The notes: generated by a model not told the origin, from the sequence alone. 64,000 nt of DNA from Hippopus hippopus (GCA_946811185.2 OX328102.1:15811194-15875193); one strand, 5' to 3'; positions 21,362-33,369 are shown, counted from the stretch's first letter. A program made the numbers and translations.

Positions 21362-21536
21362 AAAAAAAAAAAAAACTGAAACTATGGGCGGCCACCAAAT
21401 ACAGCCATGTAGTTTTCGCGACCTGTTCCTTAGCCGCCCGATTGAAATTCGAAATATGTTTTGGTTCTGCTTCCAAATTTCTACAATTTTACTTTGTAAA
21501 AACTGGAAGCGAAAAGCCGAAAATGCCGAAATACAT

Positions 21537-21802
21537 ATATGGCTTGCAACACGCAAAAAGGGGCATTCGGACATTTACGTAAATTGTCGTGTCGGATCAG
21601 CCTGCGCAGTCCGCGCAGGCTAATCCGAGACGGCACTTTACAACTACATTAGATTTTGTTCTTCATTAGACTTGTGCAAAACAGATAATTACATAAAAAC
21701 GGAAAGTGTCGTTTCGGATTAGCCTGCGCGGACTGCGCAGGCTGATCCGAAACGACAGTTCACGCAAATGTCCGAATGCTCCTTTTCGCGTGTTGCAGGA
21801 CA
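21537..21802. mobile_element. MITE family D, copy 2
   Basis: ATGGCTTGCAACACGCAAAA to TTTTCGCGTGTTGCAGGAC. Two hairpins as in copy 1; the linker has TTAGATTTTGTTCTTCATTAG. Confidence 0.8.
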
Positions 21803-21820
21803 TATACAATCGTTTCAGTT

Positions 21821-22032
21821 TTAACCCTTAACCTGCTAAATAAAATAAATGAAACTTTCAAGCCTATAGTAAAAATCCAAATATTGCTGTTTGAAAGGTA
21901 TTTTTGGAGGAAAGATATCTTCCTATAGGACAGTGTAGATCCAAGATCAGACTGCACGTTTTGTGCAGTCGGATCTTGATCTACGCTGTCCGCAAAAGGT
22001 CAGTGAGTCGCGCTTAGCAGCTTAAGAGTTAA
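21821..22032 (-). mobile_element. MITE family B, copy 7
   Basis: TTAACCCTTAACCTGCTAAA to TAAGAGTTAA. Hairpin AGATCAGACTGCACG-TTT-TGTGCAGTCGGATCT. It lies 20 bp from family D copy 2. Confidence 0.85.
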
Positions 22033-22511
22033 CCCTTAGAGTACAGTGCATTTCAACTGGAAGAATGGACCTAACGTTACAATTTCAACGCTGCTTCTTT
22101 CTAATTTTCCCACAGAACAGCAGTCAAATTAGACCAAAGATCGGAAAACACGTCTTTTACAGTTCTATCTTGGCCTTAATTGCTATTAAAGTTATGAAAG
22201 ATATTGCAGGAGGCGTTAAACGCAGACCAGAGAAGTGCGTACCCTGAAGGTTGGTAATTAACGCGACACTGTAAATAGGAAGTTGGGTCTAAAACTCGTC
22301 AATATTTCATTACCGACACGTCTTTGAACAAGAAAAATAGCAAACTGCCATGAAACAAATTGACTGGAAGGCTAGTTTTGGCTTTATTTTTTTCTCACAC
22401 CACGCCGCTCGTTGGAGAATTGGACAAAATGTCATTTCACTGAGTTTTAGGCAAGCAAAACCTCTCGGAAAATTCATTTTTGTTTTTGCCCTGTTTTTAA
22501 GCATTCATATT
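22033..22511. other. No recognisable feature
   Basis: Short frames on both strands without motifs. Confidence 0.5.
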
Positions 22512-22769
22512 TGAGTGGCGCTCTAGTAAAAGGGGTTTAATGTATCTTCGTGATTCAGTATACTAATCAAGTCATCACAAACTCATGTATGGATCCATTA
22601 TGTCTAACAGCCGACTGAAGCATGAGGTAGAGTGGTCGGTAGGCATGTAGTAAATTTACAAATAGAAAAAAAAAACGTTTCGACCATGTCAGCCTGCGCA
22701 GACTGCATAGCTTGACATGAGTCGATACTTTTCAGATGTATTAAACCCCCTATTTACAGAGCATCACTA
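22512..22769 (-). mobile_element. MITE family A, copy 13
   Basis: TGAGTGGCGCTCTAGTAAAA to CAGAGCATCACT. Hairpin ATGTCAGCCTGCGCAGACTG..., with the right arm decayed to TAGCTTGACATGAG. Confidence 0.75.
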
Positions 22770-23801
22770 ATTTGTTTTTGTTTGGTAGTGTAGATCCAGG
22801 AACGGCTGCGCATAAAGAGTTTTATTAGTGACAGAAAAGAAGTCAAAAACGTTTAAAGTACTCGCGCAGAAAGGAGAGTATATTTGCTAACTCCGTTTAT
22901 GTCTAATTCGTGGTATCTTTGTGGAAGGAACTTGTCCAACAAGAGCAGATAGGATTTTGTTTTGTATTCCTGCCATCATGAGAAGAACATATGCTATTAA
23001 ATATTACACTTTATTCCATGTTTCTTGGTAGTTTATCGAGAAATAATAGTGGATTATGGTTTGATGTTTCATGGTTACAACCAGTGAAACCACTTCCGAT
23101 TGAAGGTGGACACAGTGGTTCCCGGCACTAGTTACCTAGGTAAAAAGCGCGTGCCATTCAACCAGAAGGAACTAGGACGTAATTTAGCCGCATTTACACA
23201 ACATTTCTCGCCCTTTACGCAATATTGTAAAGCGTTCTTATGTGGAGGGGGTACGCCATGGGGAATTACAGATAACAGCTGTGCTGCATTTTGACGAAAG
23301 TCCCATCAAAAAAAGGGCTAGAAGTAAAAAATAAATAGATTTTTTTTTTCGGTGAAAGATCGAAATCTATTTCATCGAGTGAACATCATTGGAAATATTT
23401 TCATCCTAGGCAAATGAACGTGTTAGAATAAATAGTGCAATTGTACTTTAGATTAAAAGTCTCGAATTTTTATGACCCATCATATGCCTTACACCGTGGA
23501 CGAGTCAATTTTTAAGTAAATGTGTGTCTCATGTGGTATAGGTATATCTATCTCACATTAGCCAGACCATGTTACTATTTCAAAGACGTTGTGTACCAAA
23601 CCTTAAGACGTACTGACGATAAGTACCCATAAACTTACTATAGTATGAATCTAGGAAAGAGAGTCTTACTGGTGTTTTTTTTTTTTATTTTCTATAATAA
23701 CTTTTCTTCCTGCTGGTTGTTACCTAATTTGTTCTTTCGGACTAGCAGGCAGTGACTTCTTGGGTCTCGTTAATCATCCATTTTGTATTAGTTCTAGTTT
23801 T
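22770..23801. other. No recognisable feature
   Basis: About 1 kb without repeat words from the local families. A 64-codon plus frame at 23100-23294 has no motif. Confidence 0.5.
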
Positions 23802-23956
23802 TTAACCTTTTCAGTGCCGAAATCGACTGAAAGTACAATACACAGAAACTCATAGGCTTCTTTTTATCTTAAAGGCTATACTAAACAAACGGACAACATA
23901 GATTCGAGATCAGAGATCATGATCTATGACGTCCGCAAATGCCCTTAAAATGTTAA
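23802..23956 (-). repeat. Family B remnant
   Basis: TTAACCTTTTCAGTGCCGAAA at the left, then GATTCGAGATCAGAGATCATGATC, a partially deleted hairpin. Confidence 0.4.
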
Positions 23957-24111
23957 GAAAGGTCAGACATCGTGCGTCTTTTTTTATCAATAAAAAGGTC
24001 AGGTTCTTCATTGGAGATCACTGTAATAGTTATTTCTGATACAGCTCTAAATTACCCAAGCATTATACAATGATAATCAACGCCGTTGTACCGATGGCAT
24101 GACCTAACTAG

Positions 24112-24335
24112 GTTAGCCCTTTACCAAACAATCCTTAGCTTTAACGACCTTAACGATGAAGACTTTTAAAAACCTTGTGGGAAAAGGGGAAATGCTGGTC
24201 ACCAGCATTTTCTCCTTATCCAAAATGTTTTCTACCCATTTAAAAGATGCATCTAAACATATGAGTCACATTTAATTTGTCGCCCGCAAGTGCTTGTAAG
24301 ATGCAGGAGTCTAAAATTTTTGTACTCTTGCGAAG
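24112..24335 (+). mobile_element. MITE family C, copy 9
   Basis: GTTAGCCCTTTACCAAACAA at the left. Hairpin CTTGTGGGAAAAGGGGAAAT...ATTTTCTCCTTATCCAAAATG. The long arm decays after GGAGTCTAAAATTTTTG. Confidence 0.65.
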
Positions 24336-24429
24336 AGTAAAACTTGATGGAGGCCTAATGTTACCATTTTCTATGACACAGTGACGATAGCCAGGCCATG
24401 CATCGCTAGCCAGTTGACTAAACAAGATC

Positions 24430-25860
24430 TAAAGAAGATTTATGTACTTCAGCTGTTGTTTCGTCGGAATTATTTTTGTGTATCTTTGTTTAAAAAAATC
24501 TTGTCTAGCTCGCATTTACTGTTTTGGTCGGATTACTTGGAATTGCTCTGTTAATGGTTTCATTGGAATTACTCTTTAAAAAAGAAAACATACACTTTCT
24601 AAGCTTCTATTTCGATTTTCTTTGTACTATGGCGGTCTAGCCAATGGTACCCGTTGATACGTGACAGAATAATGAAAGTGCCAGCCAACTGGTTTCTCTG
24701 GATCTTAAAAAAAAAAAAATATTCTTCACCGAGTGTTCGTTTGAATTCACTTGAGATATCTTTATAAAAGTCCTTTTCCTTTAGCACAGGTTCATTTTAA
24801 TTTGTCTACAAAAGCCCCCTCTCCCTTTTCAAGCTTACAATATTATCATGCGATCCATGATTTATTTTGTTTTTGTTTGTAACATGGTGGTCTTACGTTA
24901 CTCGTATCTACGTTACAGAACAATGAACGCTATACCATGTGTGTGGAGCCAATGGGAGACAAAAGACAGTTACTTCCCTTGATAGCTCTCCACTACTAAC
25001 AAGGTCCTAATAAGGTATCACTTGGTTTTTATCCTTGATATTCTTTGCACTACTTAGCAATGTTCAGGTTTAAATATCTCCTTCAAAATTTATCAAACCA
25101 CAAAATTGATCAATTTGTTGCATTTCAAAGGTAATAGTGTGTAAAATTAGATTTTCAAATGTTATGAAGACCATACATACATAAGTCAAATTATAATAAT
25201 CGCAACATCTTGTAAAGCAAGGATAAAAACGGAGGAAATCAAATAAATGGACTTAGTTGCAATTTGGTTATCTTGGTTTTTATCTGACAAGGGAGATAAT
25301 TTGAATTTCACTTTTTTCTCCCATGGATTCAACAGGGTCTGAAGAAGATTTATCTCTTTGATAACTATTGTTTTACCGGAATTCATTCTGAATATCTGGT
25401 AAAAGTTCTCTATTTTAGCTCTTATTTTTGTCCTACTTGGGTTTATTTGAATTTTTCTGTAAACCCCCCCCCCTTTCAGCTTAAATTATTTTAATATCAA
25501 ACTATGATTCATTTTTATTTTTCTTTAGACAATGGTGCTCTAATGCTACCCGTTGACGTTTAAGCATTGCAGAACCGTAAAAGCTTAACTATGGATTGCC
25601 CTTTGGTTATTTGGTATTGAAACTATTTATGTCCCTCAGCCATTGTTTCATTGGGATCATTTTGAATGTCTTTGTAAAAGTCCTCTTTCTTTAAATCGCA
25701 TTCGATGTTCTACTCTGAATCACTGGAATATTTATGTAAAGCCCCTTCTTTATGCTCAGAAATGATAGTGTTCTATCATGCATCTTGATTTGCTTTTCCA
25801 ATTAATTCCTCTTTTTTTAGAGCTTACATGTGCATATATTTGTTTGATTCTTTTTATTAT
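24430..25860. repeat. Old diverged tandem repeat, units of roughly 250-290 bp
   Basis: Corresponding blocks recur: GGCGGTCTAGCCAATGGTAC (24629), GGTGGTCTTACGTTACTCGT (24886) and GGTGCTCTAATGCTACCCGT (25531), each followed by a CGTT...CAGAA(T/C) block. TTTTGAATGTCTTTGTAAAAG-like and AAGCCCC(C/T)TCT blocks also recur in order. The units are strongly diverged and partly interrupted. Function unknown. Confidence 0.45.
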
Positions 25861-26177
25861 TTTTTTTTCTTACATGATGTATTTCAAGGCGCTTGCGGCA
25901 ATATTTCAGTCACTTTACTAAGATTGCTAGTTTATTCATGTCTTTCTAGTTTCACTAACACTAGGCTCTTAAATATCTGGCCGAGGGACGCTCCATTCTG
26001 ACTGGCGCGGTCAGACGAGACAAACAAATTTTCCTTTTTACAATTCAAACGTGTTGACCAGTGAAACAAAAAAGACCCAATCTGACAAAAAATTATCTTG
26101 TTATCGCTCTATGGCCCTTTCATTGCCATTCTCTGCAAACAAAGGGGCCTTTGTGTATGGCATAGAATAATTATTTA

Positions 26178-26335
26178 ATCGTACTGCACAGAACGTGCAA
26201 TCTGATCGTAGATGTACACGGTCCGCTTGTCGTTCATGTCAATAAGATAAACATCTCTCTGAGTTTCAGTTGACTGTATGTTCAACTGTCAAAAGAGGTC
26301 GAGTATATGTGTACTGTTTATTTGGCGGTGAAAGT
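26178..26335 (+). repeat. Family B-like element, longer variant
   Basis: Hairpin half CTGCACAGAACGTGCAATCTG plus TACACGGTCCGCTTGTC. A tail AGTTTCAGTTGACTGTATG...AGAGGTCGAGTATATG recurs after the B hairpin at 29.1-29.3 kb, so this is a separate B subfamily. Confidence 0.5.
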
Positions 26336-26541
26336 GTTAGGCTGCTAAGCGCGATTCACTGACCTTTACGATCAGTGTAGACCATGATCAGACTGCACAG
26401 AACGTGCAGTCTGATCTTGGATCTACACTGTCCAATAAAGAGATATTTTTCTCCAAAAAGTATAAGTTTAGAGTAGCATTATCCGGATTTTTACTATCGG
26501 CTTGAAAGTTTCATTAAGTTATTTATCAGTATAAGGATTAA
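26336..26541 (+). mobile_element. MITE family B, copy 8
   Basis: GTTAGGCTGCTAAGCGCGATT to CAGTATAAGGATTAA. Hairpin TGATCAGACTGCACAGAACGTGCAGTCTGATC. Confidence 0.8.
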
Positions 26542-27141
26542 GAAGCGGGGTCCTTATCTGATTCAGACTTTGTTCTCTGTCCTAGTTCAAGAATAAGTGT
26601 AAAACAATTTTCTTCTGGTAGTCATTTGTTTCACTTAAATTCTCGTTTTGTGTTTCTGTCTGTCTGGGACAAGCGATGCTCATTTTGTCGTTTGTAGGCA
26701 CGTGTACCAAGAATGATACTAACCACGACCATTCAAAGTGTCTATCTTATTAATTTTACTCTTATCTTCAATAGTTCAACTCATCTCCAAATATTTGATG
26801 TATTGCGTAAAAAAAAAAAAAAGATCAGACCTGGGGTTCTAAACAGTCCAATCTTAATCTACAGTGGGCGAAAAATGCATCGAATGTTCTCTGTCGAAAA
26901 CTAAAAGTTATAGTAGGAATTCTTTCCACTATAACTGAAATCAAAATGCAAAGACGATGTTCCAATGACAGATATTAGTAATAAAGCAGTAGTACTTTGT
27001 ATTTCTCAATTTCCCACTATGTGTTCTAGCCTTGAATTGACAAATCCCATCGTTTGAGCATCACTTAATCTGTTGTATGCAACAATTCTTTCTTGCTGGC
27101 TCAGTCCAAAATTTTGCTGTCGGGTAAAGAATGAGATACCT

Positions 27142-27388
27142 ATATGGCTTGCAACACGCTTGCGTAAAGTGTCATCCCGGATCAGCCTGCGCAGTCCGCG
27201 CAGGCTAATCCGAGACGGCACTTTACGTCAATATTAGATTTTGTCCTACAGTAGACTTGCGTGAAACAGAAAATCACACACGATCGGAAAGTGTCGTCTC
27301 GGATCAGCCTGCGCGGACTGCGCAGGCTGATCCAGGATGACACTTTACGCAAATGTCCGAATGCCCCTTTTCGCGAGTTGCAAGCCAA
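27142..27388. mobile_element. MITE family D, copy 3
   Basis: ATATGGCTTGCAACACGC to GCGAGTTGCAAGCC. The left end lacks the GAAAAGGGGCATTCGGACAT block. Both hairpins are near-perfect (GATCAGCCTGCGCAGTCCGC, GATCAGCCTGCGCGGACTGC). Confidence 0.8.
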
Positions 27389-27424
27389 AAATGTGCACCG
27401 ATGTACTCCTTTTGCTACCAGTCG

Positions 27425-27661
27425 CTTAACCCTTTACTCTTTTCCATACAGTCCCGACTTTTAACGATCTTGAAGAAGAGAGCTTTTGAAAACATTGTGG
27501 GAAAAGGAGAAAATGCTGGTAACCAGCATTTTCTCCTTATTCCACAATGTTTTCTACCATTTCAAAAGAACATTTAAATTGTTGAGCCTCATTTATTTTG
27601 TTGTCTGCAAATGCTTTGAAACTGGACAAATTCACATTTTTGTTGTGTAGTAAAGAGTTAA
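27425..27661 (+). mobile_element. MITE family C, copy 10
   Basis: TTAACCCTTTACTCTTTTCC to AGTAAAGAGTTAA. The hairpin has 29-bp arms with one mismatch (CTCCTTATTCC). Confidence 0.85.
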
Positions 27662-27769
27662 AGCGCCTTTCAGAGCTTTAATTAGTTGCCTTTGGGGTCA
27701 GTGTAGATTAGTTTAAACATTTATTTTACATGGATTGAGAAAAAAGTTCTTACAGCTTATACTAATCTC

Positions 27770-27985
27770 TCTCGGTTCTGCTTCCTGGGAACTACACCAG
27801 TACTCGCATCGAATGTGTGGGCCAATGAACGATCCCACAGTTGACACCCGCTCCCGAGTATCAAATTAGGGACCTTATGGTCACGAGGCCGACACTCTAC
27901 CTCACAACCACGGACACTACTGTAGTGTAGGTCAAGATCAGAACGTGCAGTCTGGTCTGTGTCTACACCGTCGGCTTTGCTGAAA
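27770..27985 (-). repeat. Possible tRNA-like SINE fragment with a family B core
   Basis: The minus strand reads GTGAGGTAGAGTGTCGGCCT, an A-box-like start, followed by a poor B box. Immediately to its right (27919-27985) is a decayed B hairpin (AGATCAGAACGTGCAGTCTGG). A minus frame of 95 codons over this area is repeat-derived. Confidence 0.3.
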
Positions 27986-28231
27986 CATTCCGGGCAAAAA
28001 CAAAAAGTTATACACTGAAATTGTCGATTTATTACGGGCTCCAAGGGCTAACTAAATATCAGTCTTTTTTTGGACTTAGGTATATGTACCAAATAACATA
28101 TGACACAAAGAGGACACATGTAAAGGCAAACTGTCCTCTTTTTAGGGATATGACATACCATTTCGGAAAAACGAACCGGAGATATAACTGATGTATTGTT
28201 GAAACGCTATTTTAACGGGGACTAGAACAAC

Positions 28232-28423
28232 CCAGGGCCCGTATTCACCAACCATTCTTAAGTACATTCTTAGTCTAATTCTCAAGAATTTTCTAAATTT
28301 GAAAGTATCACAACTTCCGATTGGCTAAATCAAATGATTTAGCCAATCGGAAGTTGTGTTACTTTTTACATCTAGAATTGGAACTAGAATGAAATTAAGA
28401 TTGGATGGCGAAAACGGACCCAG
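28232..28423. mobile_element. MITE with perfect central hairpin
   Basis: The TIRs are CCAGGGCCCGTATTCACCAA (continuing CCATTCTTAAG) and, inverted at the right, ATTAAGATTGGATGGCG...CGGACCCAG. The centre at 28309-28358 has perfect 24-bp arms around AA (arm starts CACAACTTCCGATTGGCTAA). It is 192 bp and non-coding. A decayed relative is at about 44.99-45.16 kb. Confidence 0.75.
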
Positions 28424-29105
28424 TTTTCATTGTACTTTTATACCTATATTCCGGAATAAACCAGTACATTCTCCTAGACACGATACTCTACATATAAAGA
28501 CTTTTATTCTCTGTTACTGTCTGCTGAACACGTAAAGTCTCAAACACCGTGACGAATAGACAACGTTGTAGATAAATGATATCTGACCACTGTCCTTTAG
28601 TCACCTTGTCTTTATACAACAACATACTTCATTTTGTCCCTCAACTACATAGATGTACAACATGAATAGAATAGTCTTCGTTTTTTTTTTTGGGGGGGGG
28701 GGGGAAGCAAAGCAGTATATACTCGTGGAGCATGACAGATCTGAAAGACAAATTGTTCTATTCAACTCTTCATTGTCAGATAAATATGCCTCTTTCGTGC
28801 CCCGTGCCCCTCCCCCTTTTAATGCTATAGGCGACATATTATGTGTATATTTCGGACGAAGTAGGTCAAGATAAGATCGATTTAGAATTAAAAGTATTTC
28901 ATTTTTGGTAAGTACTTTTATCGTTGGTCGATATCGACTCGGATCTTAAATCTCCCGGCATTTCTTCGACATCACAGGATGTTGGAACACATTATCTGGC
29001 CTGGAAGTGTCTAATTCCTAGCCATTATTGAGCTTCCTTGTCTAGGCAGGAATGAGAGATAACCCGCTGGACGTGTTCTATTACGATTGAAGACATTAGG
29101 ATTTG
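28424..29105. other. No recognisable gene
   Basis: Contains a T9/G13 homopolymer junction at about 28681-28704, otherwise unique sequence. Confidence 0.5.
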
Positions 29106-29300
29106 ATTAACCCTATAGACCAAAACAGAGACATATGAGGACAGTATAGATCAAGATCAGACTGCACAGAACGTGCAGTCTGATCTTGGATCTATACCGT
29201 CCGCTTGTATAGTGAAGTATTCAAGGTATGTCTTTTTTAAGTTTCAGTGGATTGTATTTTTCAGCCGCGGAAAGAAGTCGAGTTTATGTTGTCGGTGCTG
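29106..29300 (+). mobile_element. Family B-like longer variant, copy 2
   Basis: TTAACCCTATAGACCAAAAC, then perfect hairpin AGATCAGACTGCACAGAACGTGCAGTCTGATCT, then TATACCGTCCGCTTGTATAG and the AGTTTCAGTGGATTGTATT tail shared with 26.2 kb. Confidence 0.6.
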
Positions 29301-29334
29301 TACATACCTTGGTAATGAAAGAGAGATTGATTGA

Positions 29335-29565
29335 ATTTGCGTTTATTTATCGTCGTCACCGGTTTCCCATATGGGCGACGCCCCCTGAAGGCTGTTAGTA
29401 TTGTTACGGGGGATAGTGCGGATACAGGACGAAACCCATCCTAAGTTTCGCCTGGTTCTTTAACGTGCTCGGTGTATAGCATCGTCACATGGGACCTCGG
29501 TTTAACGTCTCATCCGAAGGACTATTATTAATTTTTGATGGCCAGCCGTGAGAATCGAAGAGAGG
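29335..29565. repeat. Conserved dispersed block (SINE or other interspersed repeat)
   Basis: TGGTTCTTTAACGTGCTCGG, GTGTATAGCATCGTCAC, GGGACCTCGGTTTAACGTC and CATCCGAAGGAC form a stretch I recall as recurrent in marine invertebrate genomes, often as part of retroposed repeats. That assignment rests on memory only. Not protein-coding in any frame here. Confidence 0.4.
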
Positions 29566-30481
29566 GAGATCAAATGTCCTTAAATATTCAGTCTACGCTT
29601 TCTTGCATGAAATTGTGGATGACTGTACCATGATGTTGTCCTCAAATATAAACAAAATATTGACACCTTGCTAGTGTATTACCATACAACAATCTGATGA
29701 CATTCTGTTTACATATCGATAATAACAGAACAATGGTTTGACATTAATCTGAAATGAAATAGTAGTTTTTTATGGTGCTATTCGGATTTTTATTATCGCA
29801 CCAAACCTGAACATAATCATTTACTGCTAAATTAAGTAAAGCTATAGCTGGCAGGCCATCGTTAAAACTGAAGGGCAAATATAAGACAAATATTTATTAG
29901 TAGTATTTCCTTTATGGGCTTCGTAGCCCTTCCAGGTGTTTTTAGAGTTCGTGCAAGAGATTTGCAAAGACTTGTAGCAATGTCACATTTTCAAAAACAC
30001 TGGTTGATTTTGCGGATCCGTATTAAAATCATTTCGATATCCTTATATCTGAGCTCAAAAGAATTAGATTATTGGCTGATTGCAAAACGACCATCCTGCT
30101 GTCTTATCGCCAAAAAGCGCATATTTTCACTGAATTTAACCGTAAGTGTCTCTACAGTTGCAGGAAAAAAAAAACGTACTAAGTTCTGTTTATCAGTGTT
30201 TTACAAGAAATTCTTATTTACGGCAAAACATCTCAATCGGTCTTTTCAACCAAAATATGGTTATGCCGTCTAACTACATGTAATTTAGTATAAAACAAAT
30301 AGGCTTAAACGGTGATATCATTTATGGGTATTGGGTAAGACACAAATATGTTAGTCTTTTATATAATATACAACCTTATCAAGACTTGTCAATAGCTTTC
30401 ACCCAGATTTACTTTGTTTAATGCTTGAACACATAGCAGCAAAGATCCAGCGTAATTAAACACTCTCATACTTAAATACAT
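29566..30481. other. No recognisable gene
   Basis: A 119-codon plus frame at 29914-30273 has no family resemblance, and its basic/aromatic composition fits chance translation of AT-rich DNA. Confidence 0.45.
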
Positions 30482-30746
30482 ATGAGCCGTGCTCTGGCAA
30501 AAGGGGGCTTAATGCATCCCCGTAATCCATCATACCAAGCAAGCCATCACATACTTATGGATCCATAACAGTCACATTTTTTAACAACCGACTTAATCAT
30601 GGGGTAGACTGGTCCTTGGACATGCAGAAACATTACCAATAGCGAAAAGTTTCGGCTCAGGTCAGCCTGCGCGGATTGCGCAGGCTGACCTGGGTCCATA
30701 CTTTTCGCAGATGCTTGAAGCCCCCTTTTCACAGAGCATGACTCAT
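30482..30746 (-). mobile_element. MITE family A, copy 14 (intact)
   Basis: ATGAGCCGTGCTCTGGCAAA to CAGAGCATGACTCAT. Hairpin CAGGTCAGCCTGCGCGGATTGCGCAGGCTGACCTG. One of the best copies. Confidence 0.85.
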
Positions 30747-30887
30747 ATGTATAGTAATAATGTCCGCTTAATAATTCACATAATTCATATTGTTCAGTAT
30801 AGGTATATTTAAATATATTGCATGCTTTGAAATTAACTTCTATGATCACTGAGCTTGTATGCTTATGTGTCAAATAAAATTTCTATT

Positions 30888-30912
30888 GAAAAGAGAGAGA
30901 GAGAGAGAGAAA
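30888..30912. repeat. (GA)n microsatellite
   Basis: Uninterrupted GAGAGA run in AT-rich DNA. Confidence 0.9.
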
Positions 30913-31256
30913 ATCATTTCCTAACGATGAATATCATTTCAGGTTAACACGCAGTCGCACAGATCGTGGATCTACATCGCCCGTTGCCTGATTCGAAAGT
31001 AAGTCCAAATTCGTTTTGAAATCTACTTTCAGACCTAAAAAAAACTCGCACATATTTTGCCGGCAGCGAAAGACTTCATTCAGACACTGACCTTTTTACG
31101 TTACAAAAAAGGAAATTAGGGTTTGTGCGAAATACTAGCTCCATTCAAGTATGTGTCGAAAAAAAAAAACAATCCCAAAAAATCTGTTATTTATCGTATT
31201 CTCTCAAAGAATCCAAACCTTCAGGCTTCTCAGTAACCCTTTCTAGCACCTCTTGC

Positions 31257-31476
31257 TCTTAGTCCTTAAACTGCTGAATAAACAGAGTGAAGATTTCTAT
31301 CCAGTACTATATACCGAATCATAGTGATTACAATGTTCTTGATGCTTGGAAAAAAAAAAAAACATCGTTGCGGACAGTGTAGATCCAAGATTAGGCTACA
31401 CGTTCTGTGCAGTCTGATCTTGATTTACACTATCCGCAAAAAAGCATTGAGTCCCGCTTAGCAGCCCAACGGTTAA
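31257..31476 (-). mobile_element. MITE family B, copy 9
   Basis: TTAGTCCTTAAACTGCTGAA to CAACGGTTAA. Hairpin AGATTAGGCTACACG-TTC-TGTGCAGTCTGATCT with three mismatches. An A-run is inserted near 31350. Confidence 0.7.
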
Positions 31477-32131
31477 TTTGTAGACTGTTATTGAAATTTA
31501 TGCCGTGCGCTGTGTTCTGGTCCTAGATATCTCAGGGCTGGGCTATTAAACCTGGAATAAAATTCTTTCAGGACTACGATTGTGTTAAAAAAAGAATCAG
31601 CCATGACTCTTTCCTGATCCACGCGTAAGCATTTGTTACACTGATTAATATTTAAAGGACTCTTTTTGTAAGGAAAAAGTCTACGGTGCTATAGGGTACA
31701 TCGTTGTTTACGAAAAGGTTGTAACCGTTCGCAAGGAATGATTCACTTGCAGGCGTAATACAACTGTAATACGATTGAAATGACTTTAAAGGCAATCAAA
31801 CTCTCATAATGAACTGCGTGGAAGAGAACGTTTTCTATAATCTGTCGGGGAAAGATTCAGTCTGTAATTTCACTTGAGGCGACACGAGTGCTCAGAGAAT
31901 AGAGAAGTTATATTCAGAATTATTAAGTCGTCTTTTCAATAGATTTCTCTGAATAACGCAAAAAGGACAGTCGTGTGACATCAATGGGGTTTTATTGACA
32001 GTCAATAAATTCATGTTTCCCCCGCCCACCCTTTCTATCTCTCTCTCTCTCTCTCACTCTGTCCGCCCTCTCTCTCTCTCTCTTTCGCTAAATACGATTT
32101 TTTCGACTAACCTTCATACCTATCCAGCCAA
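31477..32131. other. No recognisable gene; CT microsatellite
   Basis: Only the (CT)n tract at about 32036-32088 stands out. Confidence 0.5.
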
Positions 32132-32445
32132 ACCCCAGTAGCGCAGCCAGTAGCGTGCAGGGCTTGAGACCAGGAAGTCGCTGGTGCAAATCCCAAGCTC
32201 GACGAATTTCTTTCAGAGGATTGAAGATAGACAGTGCGACAGGACTCAATCCTCTCTCACAGCTGACCATTGCTTCAACGATGTTTATGATTGAAGGTAG
32301 CCAGTGGCTTGGGAAGAGTATTGTGCGGATTACTTATTTAAAAAAAAAAAAAAAAATCCAGAAAAGCATGGATAAGAGCACTGGCCACAATGATATAAAT
32401 GAATTAATGTTTAAAACAGGGTGAAACACCATACAATCAATCCAT
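32132..32445 (+). mobile_element. tRNA-derived SINE, copy 5
   Basis: Head CCCCAGTAGCGCAGCCAGTA (A box) and GCTGGTGCAAATCCC (B box, decayed). Body GACGAATTTCTTTCAGAGGA, TTCGACG-like TTCAACGATG and GGTAGCCAGTGGCTTGGGAA. Tail ATATAAATGAATTAATG. Confidence 0.7.
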
Positions 32446-32549
32446 CCATCGATCAATCATGTGTCCGTGCGTCCCCTCCGTTCGTCCGTGCGTGGGTGTG
32501 TGCGTGCGTCCGTCCATCCATCCATCCATCCATCCATCTATCCATCCAA
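32446..32549. repeat. (GTCC/CATC)n low-complexity tract
   Basis: GTGCGTCC-type variants followed by (CCAT)n at 32511-32548, directly after the SINE tail. Confidence 0.9.
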
Positions 32550-33369
32550 CGCTAGCAACGTTTTCTTCTGTATTCACATATAATGGCACAAGCCATAATT
32601 CCAACACATTCACTTTTGTTGCAACAATGCTTCATGGGGTAATGATTTTTTTCCTAGCCTAAGTATATAACATCGATTGTTGAAAAAGCCTCGCCATGAT
32701 TATTATCCAGAAACCTTACTTGTATCCGTGTTGTGATATGGGTAGCTCCAAAGGGTCAACAACTAGGAACAGCTGATGTTAGAGGCCGATCCTCTACCCA
32801 CACAGGTCTATCTAAAACCTAAAAGACTTAATTCAAGAACTGCTTAGTAAAATAGATATAAATTTCAGCTCGTTGTAAAAAATTAAAGGTCCAGTAGTGG
32901 CAAAAAATAACGATACTGATGTTGAAATGAATTTCAATTCAAATCATACCTTTAAAAAGTATACAAATAATTTTGTAAAGATGACAAACTGTTGCTGTAC
33001 GGTCAGTCTAAGTATTAGATGCTGGCAGAAAACTGAATTATAAATCCAGGTAAACAGTATACAAAAGATTTAGCTATCTGGCAACTTTTTACCTAGTCTT
33101 AAAAGTTTTTTTTTTTTTTTCTGCCAGCGACTTATACTTGGACCGACCTTACAATAACAGATTGTCATCTTTACTTTAATTTCAAGTATTATTATTAAAA
33201 TTCAAAGGCATTTTAACACCCGCATTGTTAATTACATGTATTGGCCGCAACTGGATATACAATACTGTCATCTACCGACAACAGCTGATGTGCGAGATCG
33301 CTGCTTTAAAATATCCCAACAGTACTGTCTACTAAATGAAAGAATTGGTTCTTGAAAAGCTAGATAGAT
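32550..33369. other. No recognisable gene
   Basis: Imperfect inverted similarity between about 32995-33030 and 33118-33155 (CTGCCAGC, TAAGACTGACCGTAC-like), otherwise nothing. Confidence 0.4.

Noticed and set aside
29914..30273. 119-codon plus frame
   Set aside because: No recognisable domain or neighbouring splice signals; length is not exceptional for a 64-kb six-frame scan.
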